Below, piece after piece: positions 8,048 to 16,597 of a stretch of 64,000 bases of DNA. The position numbers and the translations under genes are program-made. Source of the stretch: Paenibacillus sp. FSL R7-0204 (lineage in GTDB: Bacteria > Bacillota > Bacilli > Paenibacillales > Paenibacillaceae); NCBI RefSeq assembly GCF_038002225.1, contig NZ_JBBOCA010000001.1, positions 6,572,001 through 6,636,000 on the forward strand. The letters run 5' to 3'. Numbering within the stretch: position 1 is the first letter of the stretch; the number at the start of each line of letters is the position of its first letter. The notes beneath the pieces are model-generated. The model ran no database searches, had not been told where the DNA came from, and saw nothing but the letters and a program-made list of their open reading frames with translations.

Positions 8048-9667
8048 ATGCCTCAAGAGCCGAAGAGCCGTAAGACTACCCAAGATCCTGTAGAAACCTC
8101 CGTGCCTGCGCCACTTCTGCTGAAGCTCTCCCTTGAGGATAATCTGCACGAATTGAGCCACCGGATCGGCAGCAGCTCGGATATTGTCACCCGCCATTAT
8201 AAGAGCGAAGCTGAGCCTCCGCTATCCCTTGCCTTCATCTATATTGACGGTCTGGTCAACGCCGATACCGTCAACCAGGCGGTCCTCCAGTCCTTGATGG
8301 AGAACAGTACGCTGAACGGAGATCAGATTACCACAGAAGCTGCCTTTAAGCTGATAAAGGAGCACATTCTGCCAATTGGAGGAGTTAAGGAGGCCCGGAC
8401 TCTGGAGGTGCTGCTGCCCCTGCTTTTTGACGGCTATACCTTGATACTGTTCGAGGGGCTTGAGGTCGCATTGGCCGCCGACACCTCCGGCTGGGAGAAG
8501 AGAAGCATTAATGAGCCAACCTCCCAGGGGGTTATCCGCGGGCCGAAGGAAGGCTTCACCGAGAGCCTGCGCACCGGGACCGCCATGCTGCGCCGCCGCC
8601 TGAAAACCGCCGATCTGCGGATTGAGGAATATAACATCGGCCAGCGTACCGGTACAGGAATTGCCCTCGTCTATCTGAAGGGCCTCGCCAGTGAACAGGT
8701 GCTGACCGAAATCCGCCGCCGGCTGAACGCCATCAATACCGATGCCATTCTGGAGAGCAATTATATTGAAGAATTCATACAGGACGGCGGCCTGACGCCC
8801 TTTCCTACCATCCAGAACACCGAACGCCCCGACGCTATGGCCGGGGGCATTCTGGAAGGCCAGGTCGGGATTATCATTGACGGCACTCCCTTTGCGCTGC
8901 TGGCCCCGTCCACTTTCTTCAACTTTTTTCAATCCAGCGAGGATTACTACCAGCGGTATGATATTTCCTCTTTCCTGCGGCTGATCCGCTATGGTGCATT
9001 CTTCGTCTCCATGCTGCTGCCTGCACTTTATATTGCTGTTACTACCTTTCACCAGGAGATGCTGCCGACCACGCTGCTGATCAGTCTGGCTGCCCAGCGG
9101 GAAGGCGTGCCGCTCCCCGCCTTCGCAGAGGCGCTGCTGATGGAGCTGACCTTCGACGTTCTGCGTGAAGCGGGGGTACGTATGCCGCGGACCATCGGAC
9201 CGGCTATCTCTATCGTAGGTGCACTGGTACTGGGGCAGGCTGCCGTTCAGGCCGGGCTGGTCTCGGCAGCGATGGTGATTGTGGTTTCTTTTACCGCCAT
9301 CTCGAACTTCGTGATTCCGTCACTCGCCATCGCCAACTCCATCCGGCTGATCCGCTTCGTGATGATGTTCATCGCCGCCTCGCTCGGCCTGTTCGGCATT
9401 ATGTCCTTCCTGATGGTGCTGCTGATTCATATGGCGGGCCTGCGCTCCTTCGGTGTGCCTTATCTGTCTCCGGTGGCGCCGATGATCCCGCGTTATCTGA
9501 AGGACATCTTCATCCGTGTTCCGCTGTGGAGTATGAATATGCGTCCCAAGACCAATCTGGGCAAGGAGACCCGCAGACAAGTCCCTAACCAGAAGCCACA
9601 GCCCGTTGAAAATGAAGCTAATCCATCGCCGTCACAGCCTAGGCCGCAGGGAGAGGGTCCAGCATGA
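8048..9667 (+). CDS. Spore germinant receptor subunit A (GerAA/GerKA family)
   Basis: 539 residues. The N-terminal soluble domain (about 1-290) carries IYIDGLVNADTVNQAVLQSL and later LVYLKGLAS, both characteristic of the GerA family. About five membrane segments follow (300-480) with PALYIAVTTFHQEMLPT and EALLMELTFDVLREAGVRMP signatures. The C-terminal tail is hydrophilic and proline-rich. With the B and C subunits it forms the inner-membrane receptor that senses germinants in the spore. ATG at 8048 follows AAGGGAG. The next gene overlaps by 4 bp. Confidence 0.95.
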   Translation: MPQEPKSRKTTQDPVETSVPAPLLLKLSLEDNLHELSHRIGSSSDIVTRHYKSEAEPPLSLAFIYIDGLVNADTVNQAVLQSLMENSTLNGDQITTEAAFKLIKEHILPIGGVKEARTLEVLLPLLFDGYTLILFEGLEVALAADTSGWEKRSINEPTSQGVIRGPKEGFTESLRTGTAMLRRRLKTADLRIEEYNIGQRTGTGIALVYLKGLASEQVLTEIRRRLNAINTDAILESNYIEEFIQDGGLTPFPTIQNTERPDAMAGGILEGQVGIIIDGTPFALLAPSTFFNFFQSSEDYYQRYDISSFLRLIRYGAFFVSMLLPALYIAVTTFHQEMLPTTLLISLAAQREGVPLPAFAEALLMELTFDVLREAGVRMPRTIGPAISIVGALVLGQAAVQAGLVSAAMVIVVSFTAISNFVIPSLAIANSIRLIRFVMMFIAASLGLFGIMSFLMVLLIHMAGLRSFGVPYLSPVAPMIPRYLKDIFIRVPLWSMNMRPKTNLGKETRRQVPNQKPQPVENEANPSPSQPRPQGEGPA

Positions 9668-10767
9668 ATGGAAAAATCGGCACCACCCAAGCCGCCATGC
9701 TTGTCGTCAATACCATCCTGCCGACGGCCACTGTCGTGTTGCCTATCATTATTAGCACCTATGCAGAGCAGGACGCTCCGCTGGCGATTATCATGTCTAC
9801 TGTGGCAGGACTGCTCATTGCGTGGATCGTCGGGGCGGTGATTCAGAGCAGCAACGGCGCTCCTTTTCTGGAGTGGGTGGGGGAGAACAGCTCCCCTGTG
9901 GCCGCAGTGATTCTAGGTCTGCTGATGCTCCAGTTCTACCTGGACACCACTGCAACCATCCTGCGGGAATTCGTCAATTTCCTGAAAGACAACGTTCTGA
10001 TCAACACCCCGATCACGGTGCTGGTCATACTCATTCTCTTCATCACTATCTATATGGTCAGGCAGGGCCTTGAAGCAATCGCCAGAGTGAACAGCCTGGT
10101 TATTCTGCTCTATCTGTTCTTCGTACCGCTGTATCTGTTCGGGTTGTACAATGATTTGAATGTGCATCATCTGCTGCCCATGTTCGATCATAATCTGGCT
10201 GAGATCACCCTGGCGAGCCTGACACCGACTGCATGGATGTCTGAAGTGGCGGTGCTGCTGTTCCTGGCTCCTTACCTGCAATATCCGAAGCGGGCCAAGA
10301 TTATAGGCTGGACAGGCCTGCTGTTCGTGGCCGCACTGATGATGCTCTCCCTAATCACAGCCCTGATGGTCTTCGGCCCTGAATTCATTAAGCTCAGCAG
10401 CTACCCCGGCTTCGCTACCATCAGCATCCTCCGGGTCGGCCGGTTCATAGAGAAGCTCGATATTCTCTTCATCTCTTATTGGGTACTGTCGATTTATCTT
10501 AAATTTGCAATCTTCCTGTTCGCAACGGTGGAGTGCTTCAAGCAGACGTTCCGGGTCAGCAGCAGCCGGCCCTTCATTGGAGCTCTGGGTCTGATCGTTG
10601 CTCTGGAGTGCCTGTTCTCCTGGCAAAGTTCCGCCAAGCTGAATGTCTATAACCAGGAAGGGCGGTTCGTGGTCTTCTTCCTGTTCAACGTTCTGGTGCC
10701 GCTGGGCGCAGTCTTGCTGAACAGGATACACAAGGCCCGCTCTAAACGGAAGGGGCTGGAGACATGA
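9664..10767 (+). CDS. Spore germinant receptor subunit B, first copy (GerAB family permease)
   Basis: 367 residues with about ten membrane helices, the layout of the GerAB/endospore germination permease family (APC superfamily). Typical features are the start KIGTTQAAMLVVNTILPTA and the late VGRFIEKLDILFISYWVLSI stretch. It likely forms the ligand-binding membrane subunit. ATG overlaps the A-subunit stop (ATGA), and the C-subunit gene overlaps its 3' end by 4 bp, so translation is coupled. Confidence 0.93.
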   Translation: MNGKIGTTQAAMLVVNTILPTATVVLPIIISTYAEQDAPLAIIMSTVAGLLIAWIVGAVIQSSNGAPFLEWVGENSSPVAAVILGLLMLQFYLDTTATILREFVNFLKDNVLINTPITVLVILILFITIYMVRQGLEAIARVNSLVILLYLFFVPLYLFGLYNDLNVHHLLPMFDHNLAEITLASLTPTAWMSEVAVLLFLAPYLQYPKRAKIIGWTGLLFVAALMMLSLITALMVFGPEFIKLSSYPGFATISILRVGRFIEKLDILFISYWVLSIYLKFAIFLFATVECFKQTFRVSSSRPFIGALGLIVALECLFSWQSSAKLNVYNQEGRFVVFFLFNVLVPLGAVLLNRIHKARSKRKGLET

Positions 10768-11999
10768 TGAACAAACCGGGCAATCTGCTGCGCCTTCTGC
10801 TCATCCTCCCGCTTCTCTCCCTCCTGCTCTCCGGCTGCTGGGATGACCGGGAGCTTAACGAACTGGGCATTACCTCCGGATCTGCCTATGACTGGGAGAA
10901 CAATCAATGGAAGGCAACCTATCAGGTCATCAACCCCTCCTCAGGGGCCAGCGGTATGGGCGGCAGCGGAGGGGGCAGCACCAGCTCGCCGCCCTTCCTC
11001 ACGTTCACCGTCAAGGGCCGGACAATTATGGAGGCTATTGAACGGACGAATCTGACCAGTACGCGGGAGATGTTCTTCTCCCACTCCAGAATTACCGTCA
11101 TCGGCGAGAGCCTGGCCAGACACGGAATCAATCAGCTGATTGATATGTTCCTGCGCAAGCAGGATGCCCGGGAGACGGTCTTTGTCTTCATCTCCCAGGG
11201 TGATGCCGGAATGATTCTGGATCAGCTGATGCAGATGACCAAGAATCAGGGCGCCGGCATCCAGCTTATGATTGAACAGGAATCAAGGCTCTTGTCCTAC
11301 TATCCGGGAATCCGCCTGTATGAGCTGGCGATGGCGCTGTCCTCCGAGTCCAAAAGCGCGGTGTTGCCGGAGATTCTGCTGACCGGCTCCCAGACGATGG
11401 ATGAGACCAGTGAGACCGCAGTTACCGACCTGCCCTCGCGGCTGGCGCTGGGAAGGCTGGGCGTCATTAAAGGAGATACGTTCGCGGGCTGGCTCAGCCA
11501 GAAGCAGGCGTTCGGGCTTTCTTTTCTAACCGATAATGTTGATTCTGCCACCATCGCCTTCCCCTCCCGGCCGGGGGCAAGCGGCAAGCTGGATGCCTCC
11601 TTCGTCCTGCAAAATTCGGCCACCACCGTCCGCCCTGTCTGGGTCAAGGATCATTATGTGATGGAGGTTAACATTAAGGGCAGCGGTGTGCTGACAGAGC
11701 TTGGAAGTGTCATGGATCTGAATGACCGCAAGGCGATCAGTGAAATGGAGGAATCGTTGGAGCAGCGGGTGCTGGAGCTAATGAATAACGCCTGGACAGA
11801 AGTCAAACGGCTGAAGGCAGACGTCACCGGTTTTGCTGTGAGGATACACCGGAGCGATCCGAAGCGCTGGAAGCAGATTGAGCAGGAGAAAAGCTGGGAC
11901 AACGTCTTTCAGGAGATTGAGCTCCGCCCGCAGGTCTCCATTGAGATGGAACGGACCGGACTCAGCAACAAGTCGTTCAAGTCTGTCCAGCAGAAGTAA
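10764..11999 (+). CDS. Spore germinant receptor subunit C, lipoprotein (Ger(x)C family)
   Basis: 411 residues. A lipoprotein signal peptide ends in the lipobox LLSGC (Cys about residue 27), immediately followed by WDDRELNELG, a hallmark of Ger(x)C proteins. A glycine/serine-rich loop (about 68-80) is slightly unusual. The protein is expected to be anchored to the outer face of the spore inner membrane and to complete the A-B-C receptor. The start overlaps the B gene stop. Confidence 0.94.
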   Translation: MMNKPGNLLRLLLILPLLSLLLSGCWDDRELNELGITSGSAYDWENNQWKATYQVINPSSGASGMGGSGGGSTSSPPFLTFTVKGRTIMEAIERTNLTSTREMFFSHSRITVIGESLARHGINQLIDMFLRKQDARETVFVFISQGDAGMILDQLMQMTKNQGAGIQLMIEQESRLLSYYPGIRLYELAMALSSESKSAVLPEILLTGSQTMDETSETAVTDLPSRLALGRLGVIKGDTFAGWLSQKQAFGLSFLTDNVDSATIAFPSRPGASGKLDASFVLQNSATTVRPVWVKDHYVMEVNIKGSGVLTELGSVMDLNDRKAISEMEESLEQRVLELMNNAWTEVKRLKADVTGFAVRIHRSDPKRWKQIEQEKSWDNVFQEIELRPQVSIEMERTGLSNKSFKSVQQK

Positions 12000-12011
12000 A
12001 GGAGCATATCT

Positions 12012-12245
12012 ATGAAAATAGCTATTACTCTTCTACTCTATGCGCTGGCCTACGGGTGGGGATGGAGAATGCTGCGCGGAGAAGGGCACCGCCGGCGGCG
12101 GCTCTTACTTGGCGGCATTATGGGGTACGGGGCTTATCTTAATATATGCGGCATTACCGATACCCCTCATCTGTCGCTGGGCCTCCTGTATACGGTGCTC
12201 TTTCAGCCTGTCGGCAGAGCCATTATCTATTGGTTAGGAGGCTGA
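12012..12245 (+). CDS. Small membrane protein, germinant receptor D-like
   Basis: 77 residues with two or three hydrophobic segments (3-18, 33-46, 56-74) separated by a very basic loop (GHRRRRLLLGG). It sits 12 bp after the C-subunit gene and 7 bp before a second B gene, with AAAGGAG upstream. Several Bacillus receptor operons contain a small two-helix 'D' subunit that modulates germination; position and topology fit that role, but I cannot show homology without a search. Confidence 0.6.
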   Translation: MKIAITLLLYALAYGWGWRMLRGEGHRRRRLLLGGIMGYGAYLNICGITDTPHLSLGLLYTVLFQPVGRAIIYWLGG

Positions 12246-12252
12246 GAACCTT

Positions 12253-13359
12253 ATGATGAACAACAAACAGGTCAAAGAACAGGTCTCTTCCCTGCAGATT
12301 GTGTTCATGATTATGCTGTTTGAAATTGGCAGCACGCCGCTGTTCCTGCTGGGGGGCACCGCCAAGCAGGATTCCTGGCTGGCGATGTGTGCAGGTTCAG
12401 CGGCGGGCTTCGCCCTTCTCCTTGTGCTGATGTGGATTCAGCACCGGTCTCCGGGCGCGGACCTGATTGGAATGCTCAAAGCTCATTTCGGCACAGCCCC
12501 CGGGGCGTTCATCGGCGCGGTGTACAGCCTGTACTTCGCTTATCAGTCCATGCGCAATGTCCGTGATCTCGGCGAGCTGACGGCGATGACCATGCTGCCG
12601 AGAACCCCGATGGCCATTACGATGCTGGTGTTTGTGCTGCTGGCCTTATATGCCATCTGGAAGGGGGCGGAGGTCGTCTTCAGGCTGCCTGAGGTGCTGC
12701 TGCCGGTCATGCTGTTCTTCTATTTTCTGCTTGTTCTGATGCTGGGCATCATGGGAGCGATCGATTTCAGCCGTCTGGCGCCGGTGATGGAGGGCGGGGT
12801 GATGCCGGTGCTGCAAGCGGCGCTGCCGGAGATCGTCTCGTTTCCCTTTGGGCAGATGATTGTTTTTCTGATGCTGTGGACGTTATGGGAGAAGCCCGGT
12901 ATGCCTGTAAAATACACAGTGAACGCCTATCTGCTCATCAGCGTGTTCCTGATCTTTATGAATGCGCTGAATGTGGCCGTCCTCGGCCCGGCGATCGCGG
13001 GAGTCAGCCAGCTGCCTTTTCTCAAAACCGTCCGGGTGCTGTCCAACCTCAAATTCGTCGAACGGCTTGATATTCTCGTCACCATCCAGCTCTTCCTGGG
13101 GCTGCTGATCAAGATGATGCTCTTCTACTTCTGTTCTGTAAAAGCTCTTGCAGAGCTGACCGGCAAAACGGCCAAATGGTGGGTCTTCCCTGTGGGGGCC
13201 GTCATCTACGGTTCCTCATTCCTCGAACGGGATTACACCCAACATATTGCCATCGGCCTGGGGCCGAGCCTGAAGCTTGACCCGCTCTTCCAGGTCGCCA
13301 TTCCGCTGCTGCTGGCCCTGTCGATCTGGGTGCGGGGCCGGTTACAGCGTTCAGCTTGA
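12253..13359 (+). CDS. Spore germinant receptor subunit B, second copy (GerAB family permease)
   Basis: 368 residues, about ten membrane helices. The start (VSSLQIVFMIMLFEIGSTPLF) and the VERLDILVTIQLFLGLLIKM stretch match the GerAB permease family. It is clearly diverged from the first B protein and is not a recent duplication. It is the last gene of the operon. Two B subunits with one A and one C suggest alternative receptor complexes with different ligands. The 3' end overlaps the small reverse-strand pseudogene by a few bases. Confidence 0.92.
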   Translation: MMNNKQVKEQVSSLQIVFMIMLFEIGSTPLFLLGGTAKQDSWLAMCAGSAAGFALLLVLMWIQHRSPGADLIGMLKAHFGTAPGAFIGAVYSLYFAYQSMRNVRDLGELTAMTMLPRTPMAITMLVFVLLALYAIWKGAEVVFRLPEVLLPVMLFFYFLLVLMLGIMGAIDFSRLAPVMEGGVMPVLQAALPEIVSFPFGQMIVFLMLWTLWEKPGMPVKYTVNAYLLISVFLIFMNALNVAVLGPAIAGVSQLPFLKTVRVLSNLKFVERLDILVTIQLFLGLLIKMMLFYFCSVKALAELTGKTAKWWVFPVGAVIYGSSFLERDYTQHIAIGLGPSLKLDPLFQVAIPLLLALSIWVRGRLQRSA

Positions 13360-13584
13360 AGCAGATTGCTCAGGCTGCTGCAACTGGTCGAACTTCAAAT
13401 TCTGCGGCCCGGACGGAAGGTTATCCGCACCTGTAGAGCCATCCGTTACGGGTACATCCTTGCCTACTTCCTCGAATTCACATTTCCCCAGCCACACCTG
13501 TCCGGTTCCCTCGATAGATACTTACTTGCCTGAAACTGCTGCCACCTTCTCCAAATCCAAATCCTCTTCCAGATGCTGCTGCAT
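13351..13584 (-). pseudogene. Small gene interrupted by an in-frame TAA
   Basis: On the reverse strand an ATG at 13584, preceded 8 bases upstream by GGAGGGGG, opens a frame of 77 codons that is read through except for one TAA at 13524-13522 (codon 21). The start reads MQQHLEEDLDLEKVAAVSGK, then stop, then VSIEGTGQVWLGKCEFEEVG and onward to a TGA at 13351-13353. One base change (AAG TAT GTA to AAG TAA GTA) would explain the break. No known domain. Alternatives are a genuine 20-residue peptide or restart further in. Confidence 0.5.
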
Positions 13585-13682
13585 TACTCTCACCCCCTCC
13601 ACAGCTCAAAGTATATAGCAGGCACCGGAAACACTTTTGATAAATCTTGCTGCACTTATCTTTCCCTAGGGAAACATTATTG

Positions 13683-13711
13683 TTGCAAGGACAAATTTAT
13701 TTACGTATACT
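13683..13711 (+). promoter_or_regulatory. SigA-type promoter of the feo operon
   Basis: TTGCAA (13683-13688) and TATACT (13706-13711) with an ideal 17-bp spacer, about 120 bp upstream of feoA. AT-rich sequence between the promoter and the gene (GATAACTATAAATATTCATT near 13783) weakly resembles a Fur box, but the match is not good enough to call. Confidence 0.6.
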
Positions 13712-13830
13712 AATCTTGTGGCAGGATGCAATATTTTGTTCCCTGCACAATATACTATACAAGTGCATATTTCATACTTAAGGATAACTATAAATATTCA
13801 TTCAATATTCATACGAAAGTGGGAGAGCTT

Positions 13831-14085
13831 ATGGCCGGAGCCGTAATTCCATTGTCTGAAGCTACGAACGGCAGCACGCTGCGGATCAGCGGCATCGAGG
13901 TCCAGGGTGTGCTGCGGAGAAGATTGCTTGATCTCGGATTTGTCGCCGGGAACCGCGTAGAAGTGCTGCGGCGCAGCCCGCTCGGAGACCCTACGGCTTA
14001 CCGGATCAGCAATACTACCATTGCCCTGCGGCGGGAAGAGAGTTCCCTCATTTATGGCGAACTGATTGGAGGCGGAGAAGGATGA
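13831..14085 (+). CDS. feoA: Ferrous iron transport protein A
   Basis: 84 residues from the ATG at 13831, with GGGAG upstream; the frame is open 35 codons further but that part is AT-rich and non-conserved. It has the SH3-like FeoA pattern: GSTLRISGIEVQGVLRRRLLDLGFVAGNRVEVLRRSPLGDP with the conserved L-x-x-LGxxxG and PxGDP motifs. FeoA is a small cytoplasmic partner of the FeoB Fe(II) transporter. The downstream GTPase gene overlaps it by 4 bp. Confidence 0.93.
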   Translation: MAGAVIPLSEATNGSTLRISGIEVQGVLRRRLLDLGFVAGNRVEVLRRSPLGDPTAYRISNTTIALRREESSLIYGELIGGGEG

Positions 14086-14813
14086 GCGAGTATACTGTAG
14101 CTTTTGCCGGCAACCCCAATACAGGCAAGAGCACGCTGTTCAACCTGTTGACCGGGATGCGCCAGCACACCGGCAACTGGGCCGGCAAAACCGTAGTTAC
14201 CGCTGAAGGGCGGTTCACCCACAAGGAGCATACTTACCGGGCCGTTGACCTTCCCGGCACCTATTCGCTCTACTCCAATTCCGCCGATGAAGAGGCGGCC
14301 CGGGATTATATTATTTTCGAGGAACCGGATGTAACGCTGGTGGTTCTGGATGCCACGTCGCTGGAGCGCAACCTCAATCTGGCCCTGCAGGTGCTGGAGA
14401 TTACGGGACGCGCCGTGGTCTGCATCAATCTGATCGATGAAGCCAAACGGCTGGGCATTGATATTAATCTGAAGCGGATTGCGGAGCGCCTCGGTGTGCC
14501 TGTCACGGCCATTTCGGCCCGCAACGGGATCGGCATCGAAGCGCTGCTGGATCAGATCGCACGCGTAGCTACCGGTGAATTCAAGGCAGAGCCGCTGAAG
14601 ATCACCTATGGCGAGGAGATTGAGCAAGGCATTGCCGAGCTGATCCCGATGGTGGAGCAGACGGTCGGTGCCAGATATCCGGCACGCTGGATTGCCCTGC
14701 GTCTGCTGGACGGTGACCACAGCCTGCTGACTTCCCTCAAAGCCCATATGGGACGCAAGGGTATATCTGTAGCGAAGGAGGTGGCCCGCCATGGAGTCAC
14801 CGCATGCCATTAA
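14082..14813 (+). CDS. feoB: FeoB small GTPase domain protein (split FeoB, N-terminal part)
   Basis: 243 residues containing the complete G domain of FeoB: G1 GNPNTGKST (about 10-18), G3 DLPGTYSL and the G4-like NLIDEAKR; G4 is NxxDE, consistent with FeoB-type N/TxxD. The GDI-like segment follows. It stops at 14813 instead of continuing into the membrane domain, which is encoded by the next, overlapping gene in another frame. Together they would form the Fe(II) transporter in the cytoplasmic membrane. Confidence 0.92.
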   Translation: MSEYTVAFAGNPNTGKSTLFNLLTGMRQHTGNWAGKTVVTAEGRFTHKEHTYRAVDLPGTYSLYSNSADEEAARDYIIFEEPDVTLVVLDATSLERNLNLALQVLEITGRAVVCINLIDEAKRLGIDINLKRIAERLGVPVTAISARNGIGIEALLDQIARVATGEFKAEPLKITYGEEIEQGIAELIPMVEQTVGARYPARWIALRLLDGDHSLLTSLKAHMGRKGISVAKEVARHGVTACH

Positions 14814-16200
14814 CGGCCAAGACCCGCTTGATTCCCTGCTGGCAACCGCGAAGAAGCTGGCAGATAAAGGGGCGGTCCGCGACGAGATTGTCAGCGGAAT
14901 CTACGGCGTATCGGCTGGAATCTGCAGCGATGCCGTAACTTATCACGATAAGAAGAAGCTGGGCAGCACCTACAAGCTGGATAATATCGTCACTTCGAAG
15001 ATCTGGGGCTTCCCTATTATGCTCGCCGGTCTTGGTCTGGTATTCTGGATTACCATTGCCGGAGCCAACTATCCTTCCGGCTGGATTGCCTCCCTCTTCA
15101 GCTGGATCGAAGGCTATCTGACCGCCGGCTTCGAGGCTGTTCATGCTCCCGCCTGGCTGCACGGCGTCCTTGTGCTGGGACTGTACCGCGGCACCTCATG
15201 GGTCATCAGCGTCATGCTGCCGCCTATGATGATTTTCTTCCCGGTGTTCGCGCTGCTGGAGAACTTCGGCTATCTGCCCCGGGTGGCTTTTAATATGGAC
15301 CGCTTGTTCAAGAAATCCGGTGGTCATGGCAAGCAGGCCTTGACGATGTCGATGGGCTTCGGCTGCAACGCTGCTGCTATTCTGTCCACCCGCATTATTG
15401 AATCGCCCCGCGAACGCATGCTGGCCATTCTGACCAACAACTTCGTCCCGTGCAACGGCCGCTGGCCTACGCTTATACTGCTCTCCTCCATGTTCATGGT
15501 CGGGGCGGCAACCACCGGGGCACTGCGTACCTTCTCGACTGCGCTGGTGCTGATGGGGATCGTGCTGGTCGGAATTGTTGTCACCTTGAGCGTATCGTGG
15601 ATCATGTCCAAAACCGCGCTGCGCGGTGTGCCTACTCACTACACTCTGGAGCTGCCGCCTTACCGCCGCCCGCAGATCTGGAAGACCATTGTCCGCTCTT
15701 CCAAGGAAAAGTCCCTCAATGTGCTGACCCGCGCCATCGTCGTGGCCGCTCCGGCAGGGATCATCACCTGGATTCTCGGCAATGTATTTGTCGGCGGCGA
15801 GAGCGTGCTGAATCATATGGCGGCCTGGTTCGATCCGTTCGCGCAGCTGCTCGGCATGGACGGCTTCATTATTATGGCCTTCATCCTCGGCCTGCCCGCT
15901 AACGAGATTGTGCTGCCTATCCTGCTGATGGGCTACATGTCCTCCGGGGCCATGGTGGATATCGAAGGTCTCGGCAGCATTAAGGACATCTTTCTGAGCC
16001 ACGGCTGGACCTGGCTGACGGCGCTGAATATGATGCTGTTCTCCCTGCTCCACTATCCTTGCGGCACCACACTCGTGAACATCTACAAGGAGACCAAAAG
16101 CCTGAAGTGGGCGGTGCTCTCCGCTGTAATCCCGCTCGCTATCGCTATCGGCGTAACCTTCGCGGTGGCTTCGGCGGCCCGGCTGTTCGGCTGGGTGTAA
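14791..16200 (+). CDS. feoB: FeoB membrane (nucleoside-recognition/Gate) part (split FeoB, C-terminal part)
   Basis: 469 residues with about eight membrane helices. It holds the FeoB permease motifs, including GFGCNAAAILSTRIIES and NNFVPCNGRWPTL, whose cysteines are conserved in FeoB Gate domains. The start ATG at 14791 lies inside the end of the GTPase gene and is preceded by an ideal AAGGAGGTGG at 14775-14784, which argues that the split is genuine and translation is coupled. The short C-terminal FeoC-like part is absent. Confidence 0.92.
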   Translation: MESPHAINGQDPLDSLLATAKKLADKGAVRDEIVSGIYGVSAGICSDAVTYHDKKKLGSTYKLDNIVTSKIWGFPIMLAGLGLVFWITIAGANYPSGWIASLFSWIEGYLTAGFEAVHAPAWLHGVLVLGLYRGTSWVISVMLPPMMIFFPVFALLENFGYLPRVAFNMDRLFKKSGGHGKQALTMSMGFGCNAAAILSTRIIESPRERMLAILTNNFVPCNGRWPTLILLSSMFMVGAATTGALRTFSTALVLMGIVLVGIVVTLSVSWIMSKTALRGVPTHYTLELPPYRRPQIWKTIVRSSKEKSLNVLTRAIVVAAPAGIITWILGNVFVGGESVLNHMAAWFDPFAQLLGMDGFIIMAFILGLPANEIVLPILLMGYMSSGAMVDIEGLGSIKDIFLSHGWTWLTALNMMLFSLLHYPCGTTLVNIYKETKSLKWAVLSAVIPLAIAIGVTFAVASAARLFGWV

Positions 16201-16287
16201 ATCATGCAGAGCACTATTCCCCTTGACGGGCGGATAGTGCTTTTTTGCGCTCTGGGCGCATCCTTCGCGGCAATCCCCGCCGCGCCC

Positions 16288-16466
16288 AATGTGGTCGGTT
16301 TTTCGACTACATTCGGACCTCACGCCAACGCCGTGCCAAATGTGATCGGTTTTTCGATTACATTCGGACCACACGCCAACGCCACTCCAAATGTGATCGG
16401 TTTTTCGATTACATTCGGACCACACGCCAACGCCATTCCGTATGTGATCGGTTTTTCGATTACATT
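16288..16466. repeat. Four tandem 51-bp hairpin repeats
   Basis: Copies of a 26-base hairpin start at 16288, 16339, 16390 and 16441, an exact period of 51 bp. The form is AATGTGATCG, loop GTTTTT, CGATTACATT, a 10-bp stem with one G-T pair. The first copy reads GGTCG/CGACT where the others read GATCG/CGATT, a compensatory change. The 25-base linkers (TCGGACCACACGCCAACGCC) are also conserved. It lies between feoB and the STM4015-like gene. A frame of 119 codons runs through it only because 51 is a multiple of three. Confidence 0.85.
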
Positions 16467-16597
16467 CGACCCGTACAACCCCGTGGTTACGGGCGTTAAC
16501 GGGGAAATAGGTGCACCTGCTCCTCTGCTATTTGACTCTCCCTCTCCCTACATGTTAGGGTGATTTGGAAGCTACTATTTTCCGGGAGGGATTGTTC

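Noticed and set aside
13640..13830. A Fur box or riboswitch upstream of feoA
   Set aside because: AT-rich stretches resemble half of a Fur site, but no 7-1-7 match or known riboswitch fold could be drawn, so only the promoter is reported.
14790..14815. A frameshift error dividing one feoB gene
   Set aside because: The second gene has its own ideal ribosome site and start codon overlapping the first gene, the expected design for two coupled genes.
16288..16466. CRISPR array
   Set aside because: The parts between the hairpins are themselves conserved, so there are no unique spacers, and no cas genes are near.
16204..16563. A 119-codon forward frame running through the 51-bp repeats
   Set aside because: It exists only because the repeat period is a multiple of three. 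The codons translate the conserved hairpins into a repetitive peptide, there is no good ribosome site, and it starts within bases of the feoB stop.
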